Shown in pieces: positions 37,545 through 47,388 of a stretch of DNA of 64,000 bases. Positions within the stretch are counted from its first letter, which is position 1; every line of letters begins with the position of its first letter. The notes below the pieces were generated by a model. That model had not been told where the DNA came from. It did no database searches and saw nothing but the letters and a program-made list of their open reading frames with translations. Source of the stretch: Vibrio sp. 05-20-BW147. Lineage in GTDB: Bacteria; Pseudomonadota; Gammaproteobacteria; Enterobacterales; Vibrionaceae. The position numbers and the translations under genes are program-made. The stretch spans positions 1 to 64,000 of the forward strand of contig NZ_SZTO01000004.1 of assembly GCF_013369385.1 (NCBI RefSeq), in the 5' to 3' direction.

Positions 37545-38279
37545 ATGAAAAAACAAACTCTTCTTTTGCCGCAATTGGTAGCACTTACCCTTTTGACTGG
37601 GTGTGTCACCGTCACTGAAGGCCAAGCACAAAAAGATCCGGACCCAATTGGCATGGCAGAATCTCGCATTGCCCTGGGGCTTGGCTATCTCGAAAATGGC
37701 GCGATGATCAAAGCCCATGACAACTTACAACAAGCCCTGACTCACGCTCCTGATTATTACCGAGCGCAGCTTTCCATGGCCCACTACTACGAACGTGTCG
37801 GCGAAAACGGCAAGGCCGAGGATATTTATCAAAAATCGGCTCGTCAGCACCCAAAAAACGGCAACGTATTGAACAACTACGGCACGTTCTTATGCAAAAA
37901 GGGCGAGTATGATAAAGCGGATCGTATGTTTAATCGTGCCATCGAGCAACCTTACTACTACTTGATTCCTGCCAGTTATGAAAACGCCGCGTTTTGCGCT
38001 CTGAAGGCGGGCGACAATGTAAAAGCGCAAACCTATTTTACTCGTGCGATTGACTACGACCCACACCGTCCCAAATCGGTGCTCAACCTCGCTAAGTTGG
38101 AAATCGATACCGGTAACTATACCCAAGCGCGCCTGCGTTTGATGCGCTTCCACCAAAGCTATGGGCTGCAAATTCCCTCGCTTAAACTGATGATCGATTT
38201 AGAAGACAAAGCAGGCAATGTGGCGCTGGTGAAGAAGTATCAGAGTGAATTGGACAAATTGACTGCCCGCCAAGGCTAG
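37545..38279 (+). CDS. PilF/PilW-like TPR lipoprotein
   Basis: 244 residues with lipobox LTGC at about residue 21, so it is an outer-membrane lipoprotein. At least five TPR units span about 35-220. The segment NNYGTFLCKKGEYDKADRMFNRAIEQPYY and the RAIDYDPHRPKSVLNLAKLEI unit are close to type IV pilus pilotin PilF/PilW, which helps assemble the secretin PilQ. PilF is usually found beside ispG/rlmN, which are absent here, so this may be a paralogue acting for another secretin. Confidence 0.75.
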   Translation: MKKQTLLLPQLVALTLLTGCVTVTEGQAQKDPDPIGMAESRIALGLGYLENGAMIKAHDNLQQALTHAPDYYRAQLSMAHYYERVGENGKAEDIYQKSARQHPKNGNVLNNYGTFLCKKGEYDKADRMFNRAIEQPYYYLIPASYENAAFCALKAGDNVKAQTYFTRAIDYDPHRPKSVLNLAKLEIDTGNYTQARLRLMRFHQSYGLQIPSLKLMIDLEDKAGNVALVKKYQSELDKLTARQG

Positions 38280-38320
38280 CGATTGCTAGCGGGTGAATTC
38301 AAAAGACGCGACTCACAAAA

Positions 38321-38350
38321 AACCTCTGCCCAAAAAGCAGAGGTTTTTTA
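38321..38350 (+). terminator. Terminator after the TPR lipoprotein
   Basis: AACCTCTGC pairs with GCAGAGGTT over a 7-nt A-rich loop, then TTTTTT. The A-run on the left side lets it work for the converging gene too. Confidence 0.9.
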
Positions 38351-38371
38351 TGGTTTTACCGCCTACATAAC

Positions 38372-38587
38372 TCAACGTCTTGAGGTTGAGTTGCGGATTT
38401 TGTAGCGATCTTTTCGGTGCGTATTGCGTAACTTACGCACCTTGGTTTTTCTCTTAATCGTCAGATATTCACGGTAAATAATCCGAATAAACGCAATTAA
38501 GCCAATGATGAGCAGAATGGTAAAAACGCTCAGGAAGCTTTCACACAGCCAATCTGGCTGACAGGGTAGATAAATTTCAAAATCCAT
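38372..38587 (-). CDS. Small single-pass membrane protein
   Basis: 71 residues with a strong ribosome site (AGGAGGG, 6 nt before the ATG at 38587). An acidic periplasmic N-terminus with two Cys (CQPDWLCES) is followed by one membrane helix (FLSVFTILLIIGLIAFIRIIY, about residues 18-38) and a very basic C-terminus (KIKRKTKVRKLRNTHRKDRYK), which would stay in the cytoplasm and could touch RNA or lipid. No family recognised. Confidence 0.65.
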   Translation of the reverse strand: MDFEIYLPCQPDWLCESFLSVFTILLIIGLIAFIRIIYREYLTIKRKTKVRKLRNTHRKDRYKIRNSTSRR

Positions 38588-38643
38588 CGCATGCCCTCCT
38601 ATTACGCAACCTATTCGTTTTTAACTCGGGATGATTGTCTCCA

Positions 38644-39738
38644 TCACCCTCGCAGTTTGATCCACTCTCCTCTTTGTTGTTTGTCCATAAATGACCAAGC
38701 AACAAAGCGACTGACCTTTTGTCCTTGGCTCATTTCGACGACACGAATACTGCGTACACCTAATTTTTCCAACTGTTTACGTAGAGGTCTTACGTTGTCT
38801 TTCTTCGAAACGAGCGTACTGAACCACAAAACCTGATGGGCAAAACGCTCACTTTCGTTTGCCATGCGCTTCAAGAAGGAGGATTCTCCACCTTGACACC
38901 ACAACTCAGAATTTTGACCTCCGAAGTTAAGTATAGGTTTGTTTTTCGAGATTTTTTGTGAACCAGCTTTTGCTGTTACACCTTTTTTCAAACGGTTGGC
39001 GGAGAGGTTGTCTAATTTTCGTTGCGTGCCAAACGCCGCTTCCTGTGCCGAAGCGTGAAATGGCGGGTTGCATGTCGTCACATGAAAGTAGTCTGTGGGG
39101 CTAATAATGCCTTGGAAAATATGCTGTGACTGGTCTTGCAATTTGAGCTCAAGCTGCCCCTGCAGCACTGGGTTAGAGTCAGCGATGCGCTGCGCTGACT
39201 CAATCGATTTAGGGTCAACGTCACTACCCGTGTAGCGCCAACGATAGTCACAAATCGCAATAATGGGATAGATGGCGTTTGCACCGACACCGATGTCCAA
39301 CGCCTGAACTTTCCCATGAGGAAATTTACCTTTCACCTCTCCTTCCAAGAGCTCCGCTAGACGATGGATATAATCCGCACGCCCGGGGATTGGCGGACAC
39401 AAATAGCCTGCTGGTATGTCCCAATTTGCCACTTGGTAGTGAGCACTGAGCAGCGCTTTATTGAGCATTTTTACTGCCGTTGAATCTGAAAAAGAAATAC
39501 TCGCCTCACCTTTAGGATTTTTGATCACAAAAGGAGCAAGCGATGGCAGCGCCTGCGTTAACTTAGCAAAATCGTAACGCCCTTGATGTTTGTTGCGCGA
39601 ATGCAGCCCAGCACGCGTCACTTTGACAAAATCACAACTCAATTCAGACGCACTGAGATCACGACTCTTTTTCGTGCGCGGTTTTGGGGCTCGTTTCGCA
39701 GGCTCTAATGGCTTGGCGGATTTTCGTTTGTTCGTCAT
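38644..39738 (-). CDS. rlmF: 23S rRNA (adenine-1618-N6)-methyltransferase
   Basis: 364 residues from the ATG at 39738, which overlaps the stop of the YgjP-like gene (TAATG). It methylates N6 of A1618 in 23S rRNA using SAM. The N6-adenine motif IV is CNPPFHAS, and motif I lies near ALDIGVGANAIYPI with YRWRYTGSDVDPKSIESAQ after it. The Lys/Arg-rich N-terminal 30 residues (KRKSAKPLEPAKRAPKPRTKK) suit RNA binding. Co-transcribed with the upstream gene. Confidence 0.93.
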   Translation of the reverse strand: MTNKRKSAKPLEPAKRAPKPRTKKSRDLSASELSCDFVKVTRAGLHSRNKHQGRYDFAKLTQALPSLAPFVIKNPKGEASISFSDSTAVKMLNKALLSAHYQVANWDIPAGYLCPPIPGRADYIHRLAELLEGEVKGKFPHGKVQALDIGVGANAIYPIIAICDYRWRYTGSDVDPKSIESAQRIADSNPVLQGQLELKLQDQSQHIFQGIISPTDYFHVTTCNPPFHASAQEAAFGTQRKLDNLSANRLKKGVTAKAGSQKISKNKPILNFGGQNSELWCQGGESSFLKRMANESERFAHQVLWFSTLVSKKDNVRPLRKQLEKLGVRSIRVVEMSQGQKVSRFVAWSFMDKQQRGEWIKLRG

Positions 39739-40253
39739 TATTTTTTTGCTTCCTGAGCTTTTAAATCGAGGTAAATCATAAACAGACGAGCATCCAGCTC
39801 TAGTTGGTGATAGTCCGGCTCCATGTAGCAGCAAAGAGAGTAAAAGGCTTTATCATGCTCTTTCTCTTTAATGTGCGCCAACTCGTGCACAACCAACATG
39901 CGCAGCAAAGGCTCCGGCGCGTCTTTAAACACATTGGCAATGCGAATCTCATTTTTCGATTTGAGTTTACCGCCGTGGTTGCGAGAGACGACACTGTGCA
40001 AGCCGAGCGCGTTGTTAATCAGATGAATTTTCCCGTCGTACACCACTTTACTGATGGGGCCCGTTTTCTTCATAAACTGGTTCTTGATCTGCATCGCGTA
40101 GTCAAACAATGCTTTTTCACTGCGAATGTCGTGACGCACAGGATAGCGTTTATCAAACCAAGGAATTAAACGTTGTGACTCAATCAATTGGGCCACTTGC
40201 TGCACGATATGCTGTGGGTATCCCTGAATGTAGCGAAGTGACGGATGCATCAT
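39738..40253 (-). CDS. YgjP-like zinc metallopeptidase
   Basis: 171 residues from the ATG at 40253 (AGG 9 nt before). The metal site is HELAHIKEKEHDKAFY: His-Glu-x-x-His plus a third His six residues on, as in the YgjP/DUF45 and SprT-like families. No substrate is established for these. It precedes rlmF with a one-base overlap, so the two are co-translated. A 6-codon upstream extension is possible. Confidence 0.82.
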   Translation of the reverse strand: MMHPSLRYIQGYPQHIVQQVAQLIESQRLIPWFDKRYPVRHDIRSEKALFDYAMQIKNQFMKKTGPISKVVYDGKIHLINNALGLHSVVSRNHGGKLKSKNEIRIANVFKDAPEPLLRMLVVHELAHIKEKEHDKAFYSLCCYMEPDYHQLELDARLFMIYLDLKAQEAKK

Positions 40254-40384
40254 GGAATCGGACCTGATCATTTTTCAAAGCGCGCTAGTTTACCTGACTC
40301 CGCCCCTTGAATCATCGCTTTTTCTTTTCGTCCGCAGCGAAATTGGCTACACTTGCGCCCCTTTTCATTACATGGCAAGACAAG

Positions 40385-40615
40385 ATGAAACGTGTCGTCC
40401 TCTATATCAAAGACAAATGTCCACACTGCAAAGATGCGCAGCGCTATCTGGATAGCAAAGGCATTCAATACCGCTTGTGTAATGCCAAGATGCATCGCGG
40501 CCGTAAAGAGCTTGACGCGATTGGTGCGCGCTCTGTGCCTGTACTTAAAATCGGTGACCGCTTGATGATTGGTTGGAACCCAAAGAACTTTGAACGCATG
40601 TACGGCGATAAGTGA
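40385..40615 (+). CDS. Glutaredoxin-like protein
   Basis: 76 residues from the ATG at 40385. A single thioredoxin fold with redox motif CPHC (residues 13-16) and TVP-like cis-Pro in ARSVPVLKIGD. The chain is short and basic (KMHRGRKELDAIG). It fits the monothiol/dithiol-glutaredoxin or NrdH group, with a CxxC that can act in dithiol exchange. Partner unknown. Convergent with the LysR gene. Confidence 0.82.
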   Translation: MKRVVLYIKDKCPHCKDAQRYLDSKGIQYRLCNAKMHRGRKELDAIGARSVPVLKIGDRLMIGWNPKNFERMYGDK

Positions 40616-40621
40616 TCACGG

Positions 40622-41491
40622 CTAAACATACTGCTTTATAAATTCGATAAAGGTGCGATCCGCCACCGACAGATAGCCGCCACGTCGCCAAGCCAATGCT
40701 AAGTTCAGGGTGACGGGCGGAGAAAATGGCACGCCGACCACGCCACTCTCATTCTCGGTCACCAATTGAAGCAATGCAGTAATGGCAAACTCTCGTTTTA
40801 CGATCTTCAAAATCAATGGCAATAGATTGGTTTCAAAAGAATACTGCATTTCAATGCCATGCTGCTGGCTAAAGTGATCAAGAAAATCACGGTGGAAATA
40901 ACCCGATTTGAACATCACCAGTTCATGTTGAAAAAACTCTTCAAAAGTGAGTGATGCTCGTTGCGATAACGAATGCTCACTGCCAACTACCGCCATCATC
41001 TGGCTAGAGAACAGGTGGTCTATTTCTAAATCGTCCGGTACGTCGTTTTCCGTGATCACGCCAATGTCCAAATCCCCATCAAGCAGCATCTTACGAATCG
41101 ACTGCGTCCCCGCTTCAATCAGTGTCAGTTTGAGGTTGGGATAGTGACTTTTAAACGCCATTAAAATTTCTGGAAAGAAGTAGCTGCCCATCATGCTTGG
41201 CGCACCAAGGCGCACCTCACCTTTCTCAAGCCCTTTCAGTTCATTCATCGCCAACTCGGCATCATGCAGTTGCTGCACAACACGTTTGGCATGCTCATAC
41301 AAGGTTTGCCCTTCCGTTGTCAGTGTGATCTGTTTGTCATCACGCTTAAATAGCGTCACGCCGAGGCTTTGTTCGAGCTTTTTGATTGAGACACTCAAGG
41401 CAGGCTGCGCGATATGCAAAGACTGCGCAGCACGAGTGAAATTTTTCTCTTCGGCCACCGCCAAAAATTGTTTGAGTTGTTTCGATTCCAT
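40622..41491 (-). CDS. LysR-family transcriptional regulator
   Basis: 289 residues. The N-terminal winged HTH (1-60: FLAVAEEKNFTRAAQSLHIAQPALSVSIKKLEQSLGVTLF) is classic LysR, with a PBP2 effector-binding domain after about residue 90. It is divergent from the MFS transporter gene 94 bp away, the normal layout when a LysR protein controls the transporter. The effector is unknown. It is likely to be autoregulated from the shared promoter region. Confidence 0.9.
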   Translation of the reverse strand: MESKQLKQFLAVAEEKNFTRAAQSLHIAQPALSVSIKKLEQSLGVTLFKRDDKQITLTTEGQTLYEHAKRVVQQLHDAELAMNELKGLEKGEVRLGAPSMMGSYFFPEILMAFKSHYPNLKLTLIEAGTQSIRKMLLDGDLDIGVITENDVPDDLEIDHLFSSQMMAVVGSEHSLSQRASLTFEEFFQHELVMFKSGYFHRDFLDHFSQQHGIEMQYSFETNLLPLILKIVKREFAITALLQLVTENESGVVGVPFSPPVTLNLALAWRRGGYLSVADRTFIEFIKQYV

Positions 41492-41585
41492 CTAGATCAA
41501 AAATATATCGTCATAATATTTTTAATATATTTTGTTTATCACTACGTGACTGATACTGTGCTCACAAATCAGTAGGAGAATTAAG

Positions 41586-42794
41586 ATGTACGAACTCGGC
41601 AGCTCTCAGTATCGCCATATCACCATTGCCTTGGCACTCGGTTCGTTTTTAGTTTTCTGTAATCTTTACCTCTTTCAACCCATGCTGCCTAAATTGGCGT
41701 TGGAATACGCGGTATCGGAAACACAGGTAAACTGGGTATTTGCCGCCACCACACTGGGTTTATCCCTTAGCCTTGTTCCCATGGCGGTGTTGTCTGAAAA
41801 AATTGGCCGACGCACGGTCATGTTGGCGGGTTTGTTCGCCATTCCACTGTGCAGTGCCGCTCTGCTGCTTAACGACTCTTTCTTGTTTATCGTCATTTGC
41901 CGAGCGCTCCTTGGGGTGGCGTTGGCGGCCTTTGCGGCAGTTGCCGTGGCGTACATGGCGGAAGAATTGCACCCCAAAGCGTTTAGCCACGCCATCGGCG
42001 GTTACATTGCGGCCAATTCACTCGGCGGTATTAGCGGACGAATCAGTGGCGGTTTGATGTCCGACTGGTTTGGTACCACGGTCGCAATTGAGGTGATGCT
42101 GGTCTTCACGCTACTGGGCGTGATTGCGGTGAGTTTTTTGCTGCCCAAGCAGAAACATTTCTCCCCCAGCACTCACAGCTTATGGCAACACAATCAGACC
42201 ATCGTCCAGCACCTGCGTCACACACGAGTTTGGTTGGCAATGGTGATCGGCGGACTCAATTTTGCCCTTTTCGTTAACCTCTATTCGGTGATGGGATTTC
42301 GCCTCGTGGCAGAGCCGCATGGCCTACCCGTTGGCCTCGCGTCATTGATTTTTTTGTGTTACCTCGGCGGTACCATCAGCTCCAAATACACCGGCAAATG
42401 GAATCAACATTTTCATCCGGTCAGTGGCATGTTACTAGGCGCGGCGATCAGTTTGTTTGGCATGCTAATCACTTCGATTGAACATTTAGCCGCCATGTTT
42501 ATCGGTTTAGTGCTGATTTCCTTCGGCGCTTTTTTCACGCACACTCTGGCGTATGGATGGGTCGGGCAAAAAGCCACTCATGCAAAAGCAACGGCAACCG
42601 CGATGTATCTGGTGCACTACTATGTAGGCGGTAGCCTTGGCGGATTCTTCTTGCTCTATTGCTGGCAACATTGGCAATGGAATGGTGTGATCATCGCAGC
42701 GCTGAGTATGTACGTATTACTGTTTGCCGTGATACTGCAACTGAAAAAGCCCAAATACGCGTGCATGGAAGAGGCCTTGGTCAAGCATCCTTGA
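41586..42794 (+). CDS. MFS transporter, YnfM-like
   Basis: 402 residues with twelve membrane helices. MFS motif A is LSEKIGRRTVMLAG after helix 2. The order and length match the arabinose-efflux-like/YnfM branch of drug:H+ antiporters. TAGGAGA lies 8 nt before the ATG. Probably controlled by the divergent LysR gene. Substrate unknown. Confidence 0.9.
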   Translation: MYELGSSQYRHITIALALGSFLVFCNLYLFQPMLPKLALEYAVSETQVNWVFAATTLGLSLSLVPMAVLSEKIGRRTVMLAGLFAIPLCSAALLLNDSFLFIVICRALLGVALAAFAAVAVAYMAEELHPKAFSHAIGGYIAANSLGGISGRISGGLMSDWFGTTVAIEVMLVFTLLGVIAVSFLLPKQKHFSPSTHSLWQHNQTIVQHLRHTRVWLAMVIGGLNFALFVNLYSVMGFRLVAEPHGLPVGLASLIFLCYLGGTISSKYTGKWNQHFHPVSGMLLGAAISLFGMLITSIEHLAAMFIGLVLISFGAFFTHTLAYGWVGQKATHAKATATAMYLVHYYVGGSLGGFFLLYCWQHWQWNGVIIAALSMYVLLFAVILQLKKPKYACMEEALVKHP

Positions 42795-42866
42795 GTCGTC
42801 AAAGGGGATAGGATTGAACCCCACGAGTGGTTATACTGCCCCCTCAACACGCAATAGAATACGATC

Positions 42867-43427
42867 ATGACTCAAAGCTCAACACAACAAACCATTCATC
42901 AAGAAGTGAACCAATGGCTCAACGATGTGGTGATTGGTTTAAATCTCTGCCCATTTGCCGCCAAACCGCAACGCAATCAGCAAATCAAAATCCACGTCAG
43001 TGATGCCGATAACGAAGAGTTGTTGCTGCAAGATATTCTCAGCTTGCTGATGGAGCTCGATCAAACGGAGCCCAGTGAGTTAGAAACCACGCTGGTTGTT
43101 ATCCCTAACATGCTCAGTGATTTTTGGGATTACAATCTTTTCATCGATTGGGTGGAAGCCTTGATCAAACAACAAGATTGGGAAGGCGTTTTCCAAGTGG
43201 CCACCTTCCATCCGGACTACTGTTTTGGTGGTGCCGAGCCAGAAGACGACGAAAACCTCACCAATCGATCGCCTTATCCGATTTTTCATCTCATTCGAGA
43301 AGAAAGCATGGAGAAGGTGCTGCGCCATTACCCTGACCCAGAATCGATCCCTGACACCAACATTGCTCGTGTTTCAGCGCTCAATGAAGAAGAACGTAAA
43401 AAGCTATTCCCTTATCTTTTTCGCTAA
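42867..43427 (+). CDS. DUF1415 family protein
   Basis: 186 residues. The domain begins NQWLNDVVIGLNLCPFAAKP (Cys-containing) and contains FQVATFHPDYCFGGAEPEDDENLTNRSPYPIFHLIREESMEKVL, both typical of DUF1415. No enzyme activity is established. The His, Cys and Asp residues in FHPDYCFG could form a metal or catalytic site. Soluble, cytoplasmic, monocistronic. Confidence 0.9.
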   Translation: MTQSSTQQTIHQEVNQWLNDVVIGLNLCPFAAKPQRNQQIKIHVSDADNEELLLQDILSLLMELDQTEPSELETTLVVIPNMLSDFWDYNLFIDWVEALIKQQDWEGVFQVATFHPDYCFGGAEPEDDENLTNRSPYPIFHLIREESMEKVLRHYPDPESIPDTNIARVSALNEEERKKLFPYLFR

Positions 43428-43576
43428 ACAGCATAGGGCAAAGAACATCAACCAAATCTGAGACAGCGACCATGCACACTGAGCCGCAAGTACCGCTGCT
43501 TCAAATGGCAAGGGGATAGAGCTTACCTCTAGGCTCTGGTATCATTCGCCCTTACGTAAAACTATTGGAAAAACAC

Positions 43577-44152
43577 ATGCAATTGTCTCAACTTACCCAA
43601 GACATTTTTGATCACCTGTACCGTGACATCACTGAGTTCCGTAGCACGTTTGATTTGCCTGTGGCTGCACCTGAAAGCCTAGATGAAAAAGCGGACACGC
43701 TGCACACCTCTTTGATCATTGAAGAGATGACGGAGTTGGCAGAAGCGGATAGCAAAACAGAACAAGCAGATGCGATTGTTGATTCGGTCTACGTGCTTAT
43801 GGGTCGCTTAGTCCACCTTGGCGCGGCAAACGTTGAAGACAATCTTGCTATCAGCTACTTGATTGATCTGCTGCTAAACGTCGCCAAAAATCGTGGTATC
43901 GACTTTATTCCATGCTGGGACGAAGTGCACTCAAGCAACATGAGCAAAGTGTGCCGCAATGAACAAGAATATGCCGACACTGAGAAGTTCTATGCAGAGC
44001 AAGGTGTTAAGTTGATGGCGGTGCAAAAAGGTGATTACCTGATTGCAAAATGTGCCGAAGATTTCGAAGGCGAAGGCAAAACGATTCGTGCTGGTAAGGT
44101 ATTGAAATCGGTATACTACCGCCCTGCAGACTTGGCTCCACTGACTCAGTAA
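43577..44152 (+). CDS. MazG-like / all-alpha NTP pyrophosphohydrolase
   Basis: 191 residues from the ATG at 43577 (TTGGA 8 nt upstream). The N-terminal half is the all-alpha NTP-PPase fold with IIEEMTELAEADSKTEQADAIVDSVYVLMG, i.e. EExxE and ExxD metal-binding helices. The C-terminal 60 residues (KGDYLIAKCAEDFEGEGKTIRAGKVLKSV) are family-specific. Such enzymes hydrolyse nucleotides as house-cleaning or histidine-pathway steps; the substrate here is not known. Followed by a terminator. Confidence 0.82.
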   Translation: MQLSQLTQDIFDHLYRDITEFRSTFDLPVAAPESLDEKADTLHTSLIIEEMTELAEADSKTEQADAIVDSVYVLMGRLVHLGAANVEDNLAISYLIDLLLNVAKNRGIDFIPCWDEVHSSNMSKVCRNEQEYADTEKFYAEQGVKLMAVQKGDYLIAKCAEDFEGEGKTIRAGKVLKSVYYRPADLAPLTQ

Positions 44153-44208
44153 GCCATCTGTTCTTAGTTGGCCATCCGTTTTTAGCAAACCAACTGTTTG
44201 ATGAAGCT

Positions 44209-44231
44209 AGCCCGCTAAGTGCGGGCTTTTT
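44209..44231 (+). terminator. Terminator between the MazG-like gene and btuD
   Basis: AGCCCGC/GCGGGCT stem with loop TAAGT and TTTTTAT after it. The other strand can end the btuCD transcript. Confidence 0.85.
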
Positions 44232-44249
44232 ATCGGCTTTCAATAAAAG

Positions 44250-45014
44250 CTAAGTGAAAATCAAATACGGCTGCCCGTCAACAGCCACTTTTTTCACTGG
44301 CGTTTCAAATACCTGCTGTAGATTTTCCACACTCATCACTTCTTCTGCAGAGCCATATGCTGCGAGCACACCTTGGTTGAGCAGCAACACTTTGTCGGCG
44401 TGCTGATAGACTCGGTTGAGATCATGATTGGCCACCAAGACTACCAAGCCTTGCGCGGCCATTTCATCGATAAGTTGATACAACCACTTCGCTTGGGCAA
44501 CATCCAGCGGCGCGGCAGGCTCATCCAAGATCAGCAATTGCGAGTAAGGATTTAGCGAGCGCCACACTTGCAAGCACACCGCAGCTAGACGCACGCGTTG
44601 CCATTCACCACCCGAGAGGGCCTGCACGCTGCGATGCAACTTGTCTTGCAGTTGCACCAACTCCACCACTCTACGCACAGCCGCTTGAACCTCTGGCTCA
44701 ACCACATGCCTTCCAGCCGGTAACGAGAGCGCCAACATCTGAAACACATCGACGTTAAACGCCGGTCTCGATTGCTGGCACAGGTAAGCCCGATAAATCG
44801 CTTGTTCCGCTAAAGGCAGCGTGAGTAAAGAGGTCTCGTTGATCAACACTTCCCCTTTGGCGCCTTCGCGCGAGCTCAGTGTGCCCGCAATGGCTGACAA
44901 TAAGGTACTTTTTCCAGAACCGTTTGGGCCCGCCACATACACTTTTTCACCTGCAGCGCATTGAAAAGACAGGGGTAAAAGCCGATTGCCGACACTAATA
45001 TGATTAATGTGCAT
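44250..45014 (-). CDS. btuD: Vitamin B12 ABC transporter ATP-binding protein
   Basis: 254 residues. It powers B12 uptake across the inner membrane with BtuC. Walker A is GPNGSGKST (31-39), the signature [13 protein letters not shown] and Walker B LLILDEP. The start overlaps the btuC 3' end by 11 nt. The periplasmic binding protein BtuF is not in the window. Confidence 0.9.
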   Translation of the reverse strand: MHINHISVGNRLLPLSFQCAAGEKVYVAGPNGSGKSTLLSAIAGTLSSREGAKGEVLINETSLLTLPLAEQAIYRAYLCQQSRPAFNVDVFQMLALSLPAGRHVVEPEVQAAVRRVVELVQLQDKLHRSVQALSGGEWQRVRLAAVCLQVWRSLNPYSQLLILDEPAAPLDVAQAKWLYQLIDEMAAQGLVVLVANHDLNRVYQHADKVLLLNQGVLAAYGSAEEVMSVENLQQVFETPVKKVAVDGQPYLIFT

Positions 45015-45999
45015 CGTGGCTCCTTATCAGCATCCAGATAAAGATGGGCGCGCCAATAGTGGTGGTCATCACCCCCAGCGGCAGCTCTGCCGAATCCAAT
45101 AAAGTTCTTGCCCAAATGTCAGAAAAGACCAATAACGTCGCCCCGGCAAACGCCGACAGCGGCAACAAGAATCGGTTTTCGGAACCAAACGCCATGCGCA
45201 GCAAATGAGGCACAACCAAACCAACAAAACTGATTATGCCGCCAAGGGCCACCGCACAGCCAATCAAGATGGAGATCGCCAAAATCAGCCGCCAACGTAC
45301 CTTGTGCACATCAACGCCCAGTTGCGCAGCGTGCGTTTCACCGAGCATCAGTTTGTCCAAAGTTTGCCCCTGCAGACAGAGCCAAACCAAGACCGGAAGC
45401 AACACGAGTGTCACCAGATGATGATGCCAACTTGCCCCGCCAATGCTCCCCATTAACCAATACATCAGTTGACGTAAGCTGAGATCGTCACTGAAATAAA
45501 AGGCCCAAGTGACAAACGCGCCCGATAAAATACCGAGCGCCACCCCCACGAGGAGCATTCTCGAGGTCGACAAGTGCATCGCTCTTGCCATCCCCACCAA
45601 AATCAACGTAAAAACCAAGGCACCAATGATCGCTGCCAGCATAAACACCGTTGGTGTCGGCATCACAGGCAATAAAAAGAGCGCAATCACCATGGCCAAA
45701 CTTGCCCCGCCGGAGATACCTAACACACCAGGTTCAGCAAGCACATTGCCAAGTAAGACTTGTAACGTCGCCCCCGAGACCGCTAATGCCGCGCCGATCA
45801 CCATTGCCGCCACCAGTCGCGGCAGGCGCAGATCAACCAACAACTTGTGTTCAAAGCTGCTCAAGGAAGAAAACGGAGAAAGAAAGACTTCACCTACCAT
45901 CAAATAGAGAGCAGAGAGAACCAAAAGCACAGCCAACATCACCAATAAGGTGGCTCGCCATCGCTTCTCTTTGTGGGCTATCAGTTGGTGCAGTTCCAT
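45004..45999 (-). CDS. btuC: Vitamin B12 ABC transporter permease
   Basis: 331 residues from the ATG at 45999, close to the usual BtuC length; a UUG at 46029 would start within the terminator hairpin 46031-46054 and is rejected. About ten membrane helices are present. The family motifs [48 protein letters not shown] and [13 protein letters not shown] match the FecCD/BtuC permeases. It forms a BtuC2D2 complex with btuD. Confidence 0.9.
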   Translation of the reverse strand: MELHQLIAHKEKRWRATLLVMLAVLLVLSALYLMVGEVFLSPFSSLSSFEHKLLVDLRLPRLVAAMVIGAALAVSGATLQVLLGNVLAEPGVLGISGGASLAMVIALFLLPVMPTPTVFMLAAIIGALVFTLILVGMARAMHLSTSRMLLVGVALGILSGAFVTWAFYFSDDLSLRQLMYWLMGSIGGASWHHHLVTLVLLPVLVWLCLQGQTLDKLMLGETHAAQLGVDVHKVRWRLILAISILIGCAVALGGIISFVGLVVPHLLRMAFGSENRFLLPLSAFAGATLLVFSDIWARTLLDSAELPLGVMTTTIGAPIFIWMLIRSHDAH

Positions 46000-46030
46000 G
46001 GGCAATGATTCAATTCGCTCGCTAAACAAA

Positions 46031-46054
46031 AGGCTTAACTCTAACGTTAAGCCT
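46031..46054 (-). terminator. Terminator between astE and btuC
   Basis: AGGCTTAAC/GTTAAGCCT stem with a 6-nt loop; on the minus strand TTTTGTTT follows. It separates astE from btuCD and lies just before the btuC start. Confidence 0.8.
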
Positions 46055-46117
46055 TTCAGAAATAAACCATTAAACTCGCTCTCTTGGTGCTCTTAAGCAG
46101 CCAAAGAGCAAAAGAGC

Positions 46118-47146
46118 TTAATCGTAAACCAGTTGATCGTCTTCAAAACGGGCTTTGACCTTACAAACCATTAGTGCGGCGCGTTGACCAATCGCCACGT
46201 TCCGGTTAGGGAACACAATCGCTTCATTGTCATTCTTCGCCATCAGCGGCTTATCACCATCGTGGCCAAACACTTCACCGTGCATAAACGAGGTAAAGTT
46301 TTCCACGCTGTCATCAAAGCGGAAATCAAAATCCTCATGTAAGCGCACGATAGTACGGCTCACTCGGTAGGTAATCGCAAGCTTAGGCAAATGCTCTGGG
46401 GTCACTTCCGCGATCAAATCACGCATGGTTAAATCCAGTGCGGTAAATCTGCTTAAATCATTTTCACCAATGCGAGCGACTCGGCCTAACTCCATCGTCA
46501 GTGCTTGAGCAGAATAGTATTCTGCACTGAACCAGCTAAACGTGCTGGATGGTGAGTTAGAGAGCAGCAACGCTTCGACATGGCTGTGGTTGACAAAATC
46601 GACCAACGCTTTTGAACGTGTCGGATGGCGTGTTTTCGGACTGATCGCGAATGAATAGTGCTTCGACGCTCGTATCGCGCAATGCAAATCTAAGTGCCAA
46701 CGGCTCTCTACAGGCGTGTTATCGAAAAACGCTTTCACCAATAACTTCAGTTGATCGGCAATCACCAACTCTTTGCTTGGCTGATGCTCTTTTTCATCAA
46801 ACAGACGGTTGAGGTTTTCTTCAATAAAACGCGTGTGCGCATTGGTCGCTTCTGGATGAGCGATGATAAATAAACAACGCGCTTGCACATCTTGAAAGCC
46901 CGTTTCGATATCGTGAACAATCTTGTCAATCAGTTCCATCGGTGCGGTTTCATCACCGTGGATCCCTGACGATAAAATGATATTTTTTGTTTCCGCGCTG
47001 TTGTTTGCCGGAATGACTTCTAACACACCACGCTGATGCAGCTGCAATCTTACCCCATTGCTTAACGTCGTCGCTTTCGCCTCGACAGATTGCTGCATAT
47101 TTAGGGTGTCTGACAAAAACGATTGGCGAAAGAGAGAATTCGTCAT
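46118..47146 (-). CDS. astE: Succinylglutamate desuccinylase
   Basis: 342 residues. It is the last enzyme of the arginine succinyltransferase (AST) pathway, cleaving succinylglutamate to succinate and glutamate, a zinc carboxypeptidase-like enzyme. The zinc site is SSGIHGDETAPME (His-x-x-Glu) with HLDLHCAIR supplying the third ligand. AGGAG lies 7 nt before the ATG. The other ast genes are not nearby, so astE stands alone here, as is common in Vibrio. Confidence 0.92.
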   Translation of the reverse strand: MTNSLFRQSFLSDTLNMQQSVEAKATTLSNGVRLQLHQRGVLEVIPANNSAETKNIILSSGIHGDETAPMELIDKIVHDIETGFQDVQARCLFIIAHPEATNAHTRFIEENLNRLFDEKEHQPSKELVIADQLKLLVKAFFDNTPVESRWHLDLHCAIRASKHYSFAISPKTRHPTRSKALVDFVNHSHVEALLLSNSPSSTFSWFSAEYYSAQALTMELGRVARIGENDLSRFTALDLTMRDLIAEVTPEHLPKLAITYRVSRTIVRLHEDFDFRFDDSVENFTSFMHGEVFGHDGDKPLMAKNDNEAIVFPNRNVAIGQRAALMVCKVKARFEDDQLVYD

Positions 47147-47388
47147 GCGTTACTCCTTAATTGCACGGCGGTATGTTAATAAAATGTACACAACATTTAT
47201 GTTGCTAGGATCTCACTTATCAAGAGAAATCGAAGTTTTCACCGCAAAAAGCCAAGAATTGCGTTCATTCTGGACGATTTGCTGACTGAGATCACCGTCG
47301 CCGAACACTTCTTAAACAATAACAGTATGTTAGGGAGTGAACTCTACCACATCCCTAACCATTTCCGTTATAACAAGATCACGGAATT

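Noticed and set aside
46000..46029. Longer btuC from a UUG at 46029
   Set aside because: The codon abuts the astE terminator; the ATG at 45999 gives the normal BtuC length.
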